From contig DCIZ01000041.1 in assembly GCA_002317305.1 (NCBI GenBank), forward strand, positions 1 to 16,051: a stretch of DNA of 16,051 bases. Direction: 5' to 3'. The notes below the pieces were generated by a model. It was given only the letters and a program-made list of their open reading frames with translations, did not search any database and was not told the DNA's origin. The position numbers were made by a program, and so were the translations under genes. Of the stretch, positions 7,451 through 13,296 are shown in pieces. The DNA comes from Campylobacter sp. UBA1713. Lineage in GTDB: Bacteria > Campylobacterota > Campylobacteria > Campylobacterales > Campylobacteraceae. Every line of letters starts with the position of its first letter. Within the stretch, counting starts at the first letter, position 1.

Positions 7451-7607
7451 AGGCGGGGGATTCTTCGCTTGCGCTCAGAATGACGGCTTCGCATTTGCGT
7501 TTCGCATTTTTGTGAATTTACGCCCTCAAAAGGCGGGGGATTCTTCGCTTGCGCTCAGAATGACGGCTTCGCATTTGCGTTTCGCATTTTTGTGAATTTA
7601 CGCCCTC
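7451..7607. repeat. Perfect 77-nt tandem repeat carrying M1 REP-like palindromes
   Basis: Bases 7451-7527 and 7531-7607 are identical, with a 3-nt spacer (AAA) and a period of 80 nt. Each unit begins AGGCGGGGGATTCTTCG and holds the imperfect palindrome GATTCT-TCGCTTGCGCTC-AGAATGAC, then CGCATTTGCG and a short CGTTTCGCATTTTTGTG. A GATTCTACTCGCTC half-unit precedes the first copy at 7435-7448. Two copies with a 3-nt spacer is not a CRISPR array. Confidence 0.9.
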
Positions 7608-7741
7608 GTAAAGCAGGGGATTCTTCGGTCGGCTTTGCTCCCTTGCGAATGACGGCGTTGGTTTTAGCTTTTTTGTAAATTTGCAGATTCTACTTTATCA
7701 AAAGGCTGCGGATTCTTTGCTAGCGCTCAGAATGACGGCGG
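7608..7741. repeat. Two further diverged M1 REP-like units
   Basis: Unit one (about 7615-7655) reads GGGGATTCTTCGGTCGG then GCGAATGACGGCG, like the unit at 46-92. Unit two (about 7686-7740) reads GATTCTACTTTATC, then GGATTCTTTGCTAGCGCTC and AGAATGACGGCGG. With the tandem pair upstream this makes four M1 units in 300 nt, a local accumulation. No coding potential. Confidence 0.75.
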
Positions 7742-7825
7742 TAACAGAAAATGGAAGTTATGAAAATTTACTTTTTCGTGAATCGATTTGTTTTTTTTGT
7801 AAATTTAAAAATCAAAGGTTTTAAG

Positions 7826-8119
7826 ATGTTGATTTTTGGTGGTGAGTTTGGTGAAAGAGTTGGAGTAGTGGAGGCTTTTTGTGGCGAGGCTTTGGCAAAA
7901 AGGGCAGAATTTGTGGAGGTCAAAGACGAAAAAGAGGCGGTTTTTGCAAATTTTAAAGGCGTTAAATTTGGCGTTTGTAGCGGCGTTTTTCTCGCAAAAA
8001 AGCTACAAAGTTTGGCAAATGACTACCTTTTTGACATGCGAATTTTGGTGCGTGTAGCGAGCGAGAGCGAATTTGAAGAGGCTATTTGCGCTAGGATAGA
8101 CGGCGTGATATTTGTTTAA
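7826..8119 (+). CDS. Hypothetical 97-aa protein
   Basis: I do not recognise this family. The frame is open from 7751, but the ATG at 7826 has AAAGG with a 7-nt spacer and starts after the repeat-derived sequence, so I use it. The predicted protein is soluble and mixed in charge, with alternating hydrophobic strands and helices (MLIFGGEF, VKFGVCSGVFLAKKLQSL, MRILVRVASESEFEEAI, ARIDGVIFV), suggesting a small alpha/beta fold. Two cysteines and no transmembrane segment are visible. Codon use resembles the flanking housekeeping genes. It stands alone between repeat islands, with copy B upstream and copy C downstream. Confidence 0.6.
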   Translation: MLIFGGEFGERVGVVEAFCGEALAKRAEFVEVKDEKEAVFANFKGVKFGVCSGVFLAKKLQSLANDYLFDMRILVRVASESEFEEAICARIDGVIFV

Positions 8120-8235
8120 AATTTGGTTTTTTGAGAGTTAAATATTGCAAATGTAAAAAAATGCAAAAATAGACCGCTGTAGAATCGTTTGTGCGGCGAA
8201 GGCAAAAAAAGTCGAATTCGAAAAAATCAAAAACT

Positions 8236-8345
8236 AACGCTGTCATTTGCAATGGAGCGAAGCCGACCGAAGAATTCCCTGTCTAGCAAGGGAAAAGAAT
8301 TTTTAAAATTACGAAAAAGTGAATTTATAAAATTCTACATTCCAC
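8236..8345. repeat. Degenerate M1 and M2 modules
   Basis: An inverted, decayed M1 unit lies at 8240-8280 (CTGTCATT, GGAGCGAAGCCGACCGAAGAATTCCCT). M2 follows at about 8311-8326 (ACGAAAAAGTGAATTT), then ACATTCCACATTCTGCAC leading into copy C. The 8120-8235 stretch is AT-rich with no recognisable feature. Confidence 0.6.
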
Positions 8346-8352
8346 ATTCTGC

Positions 8353-8455
8353 ACTATAAACGGGTCGCAGGGCGGTAGCCCCGTCCTCCAGCACCGCCTT
8401 TGCCGATTTTTGAGCGTAGCGAAAAAATCGGCAAAGGCGGTGCTAAACAAAAACG
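8353..8455 (+). repeat. Three-hairpin composite element (M4), copy C, without the third hairpin
   Basis: It shares ATAAACGGGTCGCAGGGCGG and P1 with copies A and B. The P2 stem is 22 bp and perfect (8390-8411 with 8423-8444), again around GAGCGTAGCGA. Relative to copies A and B, stem position 11 is T instead of C (base 8400) and its partner is A instead of G (base 8434), so pairing is preserved. After the stem the sequence reads AAACAAAAACGGAATC and the GC-GTTA-GC hairpin is absent. It lies 75 nt upstream of the htpX start. Confidence 0.85.
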
Positions 8456-8529
8456 GAATCTATGAAAATTTGAAAAACATGAGTATATAAAAACAAAAAC
8501 AAAAAAACACTTCCAAAAAGGAGTAAAAC

Positions 8530-9429
8530 ATGGAAATTTTTAAAACAGCGTTTTTTATGACGGCGTTGATGTTGCTTTTTATATTTATCGGCGGGCTTGT
8601 CGGTGGCGAAAGTGGCGTTTTTATAGCGTTAGCAGTCGGTGCGATGACAAATTTGGTGAGTTATTTTTTCAGCGACACGATGGTTTTAAAGCACTACAAC
8701 GCTACGCAACTAGAGCCCGAAAACAGACTTTACAGACTGGTCGAAGACCTTGCGGTGGAGGCAAATTTGCCGATGCCAAAACTTTACGTCATAGAGGACG
8801 GCGCGCTAAATGCATTTGCGACTGGGCGAAACCACAAACACGCGGTAGTCGCCGTTACGCGTGGGCTTTTGGAGATGATGGACGACAACGAAGTAAAGGC
8901 GGTTGTGGCGCATGAGCTGGGGCACGTAAAGCACTACGACATCTTGACAGGGACTATAGCTTCTGTTTTTGCAGGTGCTATAGCCTCGCTGGCTACGATG
9001 CTAAAATTTGGCGCGGCGGGCAGCATGGTAGGGGGCGGCGGTGGCGAGCGGCGTGGGGCGAATCCTCTCTTTTTGCTAGCACTTGCGGTCGTGGCGCCGA
9101 CTGTGGCGACTGTGATTCAGATGAGCGTTTCTAGGGCGCGTGAGTTTGAGGCTGACAAATTTAGTGCTGAGCTGACAAACCCGCTTTGGCTGGCGAGTGC
9201 GCTGGGGCGGATAGAGGAGTGTGCTAGGCGCGTGGCGATGCAAAATGCAAATGAGCAGACGGCACACATGTTTATCATCTCGCCGCTGAGTGGCGTAACG
9301 CAGGCGTTTTCGGGGCTTTTTCGCACGCATCCGACTACAGAACAACGCATAGCGCGCTTAAACGAGATGGCGAAAAATGGCGTGGGAAGTAGCGCGGCGA
9401 AGAGGTATTTTCAGAAAACGGAGAACTGA
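8530..9429 (+). CDS. htpX: HtpX family membrane zinc metalloprotease
   Basis: Inner-membrane M48 peptidase that degrades damaged or misfolded membrane proteins. The 299-aa product has N-terminal hydrophobic segments at about 7-27 and 31-48. The zinc-binding HELGH is at about 128-132 (VVAHELGHVKHYD), with further hydrophobic segments at about 140-160 and 175-200. The third zinc ligand glutamate is in SRAREFEADKFSAELT, and FRTHPTTEQRIARL lies near the C-terminus; both are family hallmarks. The start is supported by AAGGAG 7 nt upstream. TATATA at 8484-8489 is a possible -10 just after copy C. Length and motifs are normal. Confidence 0.96.
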   Translation: MEIFKTAFFMTALMLLFIFIGGLVGGESGVFIALAVGAMTNLVSYFFSDTMVLKHYNATQLEPENRLYRLVEDLAVEANLPMPKLYVIEDGALNAFATGRNHKHAVVAVTRGLLEMMDDNEVKAVVAHELGHVKHYDILTGTIASVFAGAIASLATMLKFGAAGSMVGGGGGERRGANPLFLLALAVVAPTVATVIQMSVSRAREFEADKFSAELTNPLWLASALGRIEECARRVAMQNANEQTAHMFIISPLSGVTQAFSGLFRTHPTTEQRIARLNEMAKNGVGSSAAKRYFQKTEN

Positions 9430-9504
9430 AAACGGAGTGCGTTCGGAATGCGGAGTAGAATCTTTTAAATTTAAACAAAGGCGAATTTTTACAAATTCCG
9501 TATT

Positions 9505-9620
9505 TTTAACAAAAAGCTAACGATTTTTATTTGTCCCGCCAACGTTTTTCTTTTCGCTAAAAGCTCAAAGAAAAACGTTGGCGGGACGGGGGACGGGGGC
9601 AAGCCCCTGCGACCCCTTTT
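9505..9620 (-). repeat. Three-hairpin composite element (M4), copy D, inverted and with a different stem
   Basis: Read on the minus strand it has the same order. P1 is GGGG-CTTG-CCCC in GGGGTCGCAGGGGCTTGCC. P2 follows with a perfect 21-bp stem (9533-9553 with 9567-9587), then a weaker P3 (AAAAATC-GTTA-GCTTTTT, around 9511-9528). The P2 cap is GAGCTTTTAGCGA. The stem sequence (GTCCCGCCAACG...) is unrelated to that of copies A-C apart from a CCGCC near the base, yet pairs without a mismatch. M3 words flank it (GGAGTGCGTTCGGAATGCGG near 9435-9455 and CGGAATGCGG at 9621-9630). It fills the gap between htpX and mqnC. Confidence 0.85.
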
Positions 9621-9728
9621 CGGAATGCGGAAAACTAAATTTGTAAAAATTTACTTTTTTGTGAATTTTGAGAATTTACGCCATCGTCTAGTTAAACACA
9701 AAAAACAACATAAAAAAAGGAAAAAAAG

Positions 9729-10772
9729 ATGAGAATGAGTATAAACGAAGCGGTTGAGCTAATAGAAAACGCGCCACTTTACGAGCTGGGGCGACTGGCT
9801 TACGAAAAAAAACTAGAACTTCACCCAAAAAAGATAACGACTTTCATCATCGACCGAAACATAAACTATACAAACGCGTGTTTTGTGGACTGCAAATTTT
9901 GCGCGTTTTACAGGCACGTGGACGAAAAAGATGCTTATGTTTTGAGTTTTGAGGAGATAGACAAAAAGATAGAGGAGCTGCTAGCCATAGGCGGAACGCA
10001 AATTTTGTTTCAAGGTGGCGTGCATCCAAAGCTGAAAATAGAGTGGTATGAGGCGCTTGTGGAGCATATACACACGAAGTTTCCGCAGGTTACGATTCAC
10101 GGATTTTCAGCCGTTGAAATAGACTACATAGCGCGAGTTAGCAAAATTTCTGTGCGTGAGGTGCTGGCTCGTTTGCAAAAAAAGGGGCTTTATAGCATTC
10201 CGGGTGCTGGCGCTGAGGTGCTAAGTGACCGGGTAAGGGAGCTGGTAGCGCCTCGCAAATGCACCACGCAGCAGTGGCTAGATGTCCACAAGAGTGCGCA
10301 CGAGATGGGCATCAAAAGCACGGCGACAATGATGTTTGGGACGCTTGAAACCACGCGTGAGATAGTGGAGCACTTTGAGTTTTTGCGGCAGTTACAGGAC
10401 GAGACGGGCGGCTTTCGGGCGTTTATTTTGTGGAGTTTTCAGGGGGCAAACACGCGTTTAAAAGCCGAACATCCAGAGATAAAAAAACAATCTTCTGTGC
10501 GGTATTTGCGAATTTTGGCGGTGGCGCGTTTGTTTTTGGATAATTTTAAAAATATTCAAAGCAGTTGGGTTACACAGGGGTCGTTTGTCGGGCAGCTGGC
10601 ACTAAAATTTGGTGCAAATGACTTGGGTTCGACGATGATGGAAGAGAACGTAGTAAAAGCGGCTGGTGCTAGTTTTCGCATGTGTAAAGAGGAGATGGTA
10701 GAACTTATACGAGACATAGGTGAAACACCAGCGGTTAGAAACACAAACTACGACATTTTGGAGATGTGTTAG
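9729..10772 (+). CDS. mqnC: Cyclic dehypoxanthine futalosine synthase (menaquinone, futalosine pathway)
   Basis: Radical-SAM enzyme that cyclises dehypoxanthine futalosine, one step of the futalosine route to menaquinone used by Campylobacterota. The 347-aa product has the CxxxCxxC cluster motif (C51, C55, C58 in NACFVDCKFCAFYR). It also has GGTQILFQGGVHP, YSIPGAGAEVLSDRVR, STATMMFGTLET and LWSFQGANTRL, which favour MqnC over the related MqnE and CofG/CofH enzymes. The start at 9729 has AAAGGA with a 7-nt spacer; a second in-frame ATG two codons later is less well placed. The other mqn genes are not in the window. It is the last housekeeping gene before the AT-rich defence block. Confidence 0.92.
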   Translation: MRMSINEAVELIENAPLYELGRLAYEKKLELHPKKITTFIIDRNINYTNACFVDCKFCAFYRHVDEKDAYVLSFEEIDKKIEELLAIGGTQILFQGGVHPKLKIEWYEALVEHIHTKFPQVTIHGFSAVEIDYIARVSKISVREVLARLQKKGLYSIPGAGAEVLSDRVRELVAPRKCTTQQWLDVHKSAHEMGIKSTATMMFGTLETTREIVEHFEFLRQLQDETGGFRAFILWSFQGANTRLKAEHPEIKKQSSVRYLRILAVARLFLDNFKNIQSSWVTQGSFVGQLALKFGANDLGSTMMEENVVKAAGASFRMCKEEMVELIRDIGETPAVRNTNYDILEMC

Positions 10773-10814
10773 CAAATTGGTTTTGGTAGCACTTTCAAAA
10801 AAGGAAAAATTATT

Positions 10815-12038
10815 ATGAAACTAAAAAAATTACAACTACAAAATTTTAGGTGTTTTAAGAGTGTTGAACTGGAGTTTAACAAGCAGATGAACTGCATCGC
10901 CGGAGTCAATGGAGCGGGTAAAACTACTATTTTGAGTGCTATTTGCAAATCGATGTTGATATTTATAAACAAGAATCGTTTGGGAAAATATGAAAAAAAG
11001 AAATATGCACTAAATGCTTCTGATGTTTATGCCGACAAACAAACTACCTCTTTAAAAGAGAGTGTAACGGCTGTTTCAAATTTGGAATTTTCAGCAAACG
11101 GCAAAGATGAGTCGATAGAACATTCGTTTAAAAAACAAGGTGGGTTTGGCGAGTATATTGCATCAAAATACAAAGGCTCTGGTTTTGAAGATGCGAAAAA
11201 TGCGCCTATATTTGCCTTTTACTCTATAAATCGTAGAAATGTTTCGTCTAAAAATAAAGATACATATGACGGTATTTTTTCAGCATGGGACAATGTAAGT
11301 CTTTTGAATTTTGACTGTTTTTTTAACTGGTTTAAAGATGAGCTACTTCGTGAATATCAAGAAAAAGATAAAAATTCAAGTTATGTAAGCCGTGAATTAT
11401 CTGTTGTAAAACGAGCCATTTCAAATTTTTTTGGCGAATCTATAGAAATAAGAGTCTATAGAGAGACGTTGATAGCGATAAAAAACGGAGTTGAAATTTT
11501 GTTTTCAAATTTATCTGACGGAGAGAAGAGCGTTTTGCTACTTCTTTCAGACATAGCGCGTAGGCTTGTTATATCAAATCCAAATTTGGAGAATCCGCTA
11601 GACGGAAGTGGCGTTGTTTTGATAGATGAGATAGAGATGCACTTGCACCCAAGCTGGCAGAGAAAAATTTGCAAAACACTAAAGGAGAGCTTTCCGAACT
11701 GCCAGTTTGTCATCACGACACACTCGCCGCAGGTTTTGGGCGAGTTGAAAAGAGAAGAAATTTTGCTTTTAAATGATTTTGTGGTAAGCAGAGTGTTTTT
11801 GGCGAGTTATGGACGTAGTTCAAACGATATTCTTGACGAGATTTTGGACACAGATGGCGACGGTTTGAGCCAAAATGTAGAGATATCTAAACGGCTAGAT
11901 GAAGTTGGTAGGTTGGTTGAACTAGAAAAATTTGATGAGGCGAAAGAGTTGATTTTGCAGATAGAGAAAGAGGCGGGCGGTGAGCTTCATGAGACTTTAA
12001 AGTATAAGACAGAGATAGAGCTTTTGGAGGTTTTGTGA
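10815..12038 (+). CDS. ptuA: PtuA-like AAA/ABC-type ATPase of a Septu (or retron-Ec78-like) anti-phage system
   Basis: A 407-aa RecF/SMC-fold ATPase. It has an N-terminal LQNFRCFKSVELEF strand, Walker A GVNGAGKTT (30-38), ABC signature LSDGEKS (233-239), Walker B VVLIDEIEMHLHP (267-279, with D271/E272) and switch histidine TTHSP (H303). It also has YGRSSNDILDEIL (332-343), a motif I associate with PtuA-type ATPases. The next gene, 3 nt away, encodes an HNH nuclease of the PtuB type, which is the two-gene Septu arrangement. In known systems PtuA and PtuB form a complex that attacks nucleic acid on infection. No reverse transcriptase lies upstream (42 nt to mqnC), so a full retron is not present. 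AAGGA is 9 nt before the ATG. Base composition is more AT-rich than the flanking genes, which suggests acquisition. The ATPase itself looks intact. Confidence 0.85.
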   Translation: MKLKKLQLQNFRCFKSVELEFNKQMNCIAGVNGAGKTTILSAICKSMLIFINKNRLGKYEKKKYALNASDVYADKQTTSLKESVTAVSNLEFSANGKDESIEHSFKKQGGFGEYIASKYKGSGFEDAKNAPIFAFYSINRRNVSSKNKDTYDGIFSAWDNVSLLNFDCFFNWFKDELLREYQEKDKNSSYVSRELSVVKRAISNFFGESIEIRVYRETLIAIKNGVEILFSNLSDGEKSVLLLLSDIARRLVISNPNLENPLDGSGVVLIDEIEMHLHPSWQRKICKTLKESFPNCQFVITTHSPQVLGELKREEILLLNDFVVSRVFLASYGRSSNDILDEILDTDGDGLSQNVEISKRLDEVGRLVELEKFDEAKELILQIEKEAGGELHETLKYKTEIELLEVL

Positions 12039-12041
12039 GAT

Positions 12042-12666
12042 ATGGTTTACATAAAAAAGCAAAAAGAGCCAAATAGCTTAACCGAACAAAAAGCAAAAAA
12101 TGCTTTGTTTGCAAATTTGCCTAGTAAAGTTAAAGATGAAGTTAAGAAAAGTTTGGTTAAAGAGCAAAACGGGCTTTGTGCTTACTGCATGCGGCGGATT
12201 TCAGAAAGAGGATATGAAAATCGAACATTTTAAAAGCCAGTCTAAACATAAAGAGCTGCAACTAGACTACAAAAATTTGCTCGGTTGTTGTAATGGTGGT
12301 GTTGGTTTGCCACAAAAACAACAAACTTGCGACACTTTTAAAGGCGATAAAGAGCTTTCTCTAAATCCTTCTGTAGAGAGCGATTTTAATAAAATGCAAA
12401 TTTATTATACTAAATATGGAACGATATTTTCTAACGATGAAAACTTTAACAAAGAGATTAATGAAGTGTTAAATTTAAATGTGACATCTTTGGAAAACGA
12501 TAGAAAAAGTGTGCTTGAGGGCGTAAAAAGTGCTTTGAATAAAAAACAAGGAACTAGAACTAAAGAGCAGATTCAAAAGGCGTTAAAAAATTTTAAGTCT
12601 GAACATAAGTCGCTTTATGGTATTGTGGTTTATTATCTTGAAAAAAGGTTGAAAAAGTTGAAGTAG
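12042..12666 (+). pseudogene. ptuB: PtuB-like HNH nuclease, interrupted by a one-base frameshift
   Basis: The first reading frame (12042-12233) gives an N-terminal half ending in the zinc-finger-like LCAYCMRRISER (C46, C49), then runs out of frame to a stop. The second half continues in the +1 frame to 12666. It carries DMKIEHFKSQS, the HNH histidine region, then LDYKNLLGCCNGG, QQTCDTFKGDKELSLNPS and a basic C-terminus. Joined, they would give about 208 aa with the order expected of the PtuB/TIGR02646 nuclease family. The switch falls within about 12201-12213 (TCAGAAAGAGGATATG): one extra base, not in a long homopolymer. It could be a real inactivating mutation, a sequencing error or, less likely, recoding. 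GGAGG lies 11 nt before the ATG, so translation is probably coupled to ptuA. Confidence 0.8.
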
Positions 12667-12764
12667 AGGCGACCTTATGTTTTTTTGCTTTTGCTATGCA
12701 TGGGATTTCGTAGCATTTTGTTTGTCGATTCGCAAACATAACAGATAAAGAGAGGTGAATTTTT

Positions 12765-13204
12765 ATGAAAAATGAAATAAAAACAAATGGTGAATCGAAA
12801 TTATTTGAAGAGATAAAAACTCTAATTCAAAATTCTAGAAATGCAGCTTATAGTGCGGTAAATTCGATTAGCTTAACAACCTACTGGAATATTGGGAAAA
12901 AAATCGTTAAGGAGGAACAAAAAGGCAGAGAGCGTGCGCAGTATGGTGAGCGTTTGATGGAGGTGTTTGCTGAAAAGCTGACAAAAACTTTTGGCGATGG
13001 TTTTAGAAAAAGGAATCTTCAATATTTTAGAAAGTTTTATCAAATGTATGATAACGAAGAGATTGTGCACACATGTGTGCACAATCTAACATGGTCGCAC
13101 ATCATATGCCAACGCCAGAGGAGCTTAAGATAGAAATAGAAAAAGAAAAAACGAATTTTTACATTCAGCATCCAGAGTTAAATTTAAATTTAACACAAAA
13201 CTAA
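12765..13204 (+). pseudogene. YhcG-like (DUF1016) PDDEXK nuclease remnant with internal deletion
   Basis: Residues 1 to about 112 match the N-terminal DUF1016 domain: NSRNAAYSAVNSISLTTYWN, IGKKIVKEEQKGRERAQYGE, RLMEVFAEKLTKTFGDGFRK, RNLQYFRKFYQ and NLTWSHI. The full family is about 330-350 aa with a C-terminal PDDEXK nuclease domain. Here the frame breaks immediately after LTWSHI and stops at 13133. In another frame, 13106-13204 reads MPTPEELKIEIEKEKTNFYI..., which resembles the usual extreme C-terminal tail of this family (LP-T/S-EEL...). So the nuclease core, roughly 200 codons, has been deleted and the ends joined out of frame. The start has AGAGGTG 8 nt upstream. It sits with the broken Septu pair in one AT-rich decaying defence block. 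Confidence 0.75.
13061..13086. repeat. Perfect 26-bp palindrome inside the YhcG-like remnant
   Basis: GATTGTGCACACA is followed directly by its exact reverse complement TGTGTGCACAATC, with no spacer. It encodes IVHTCVHN within the DUF1016 domain and ends about 15 nt before the apparent deletion joint. Confidence 0.9.
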
Positions 13205-13207
13205 GAA

Positions 13208-13241
13208 AAATTTAAAATTAAAAAATTTTAATTTTAAATTT
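13208..13241. repeat. AT-only 16-bp inverted repeat upstream of the autotransporter
   Basis: AAATTTAAAATTAAAA (13208-13223) pairs perfectly with 13226-13241 across a 2-nt gap. It lies just after the stop of the YhcG remnant tail and 55 nt before the autotransporter ATG, so it could end upstream transcription or be an AT-rich UP-like or regulator-binding region. Confidence 0.7.
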
Positions 13242-13242
13242 A

Positions 13243-13260
13243 TATACTTAATGTTAAAAT
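13243..13260 (+). promoter_or_regulatory. Candidate promoter for the autotransporter gene
   Basis: Two possible -10 boxes, TATACT (13243-13248) and TAAAAT (13255-13260), sit in a very AT-rich stretch 36-54 nt before the ATG. The -35 side overlaps the AT-only inverted repeat. I cannot choose between the two boxes. Confidence 0.3.
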
Positions 13261-13296
13261 TTATACGTTGTTTAAATAAACAAAAAGGGAGAAAAC

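Noticed and set aside
7451..7607. Possible CRISPR array
   Set aside because: There are only two units, each 77 nt, with a 3-nt spacer and no cas genes. It is a tandem duplication.
7751..7825. Upstream extension of the 97-aa protein
   Set aside because: It translates repeat-derived, Phe-rich sequence. The ATG at 7826 has the better ribosome site.
10773..12666. Complete Ec78-type retron
   Set aside because: Only 42 nt separate mqnC from ptuA. There is no reverse transcriptase gene and no room for an msr-msd RNA, so only the PtuA/PtuB effector pair is supported.
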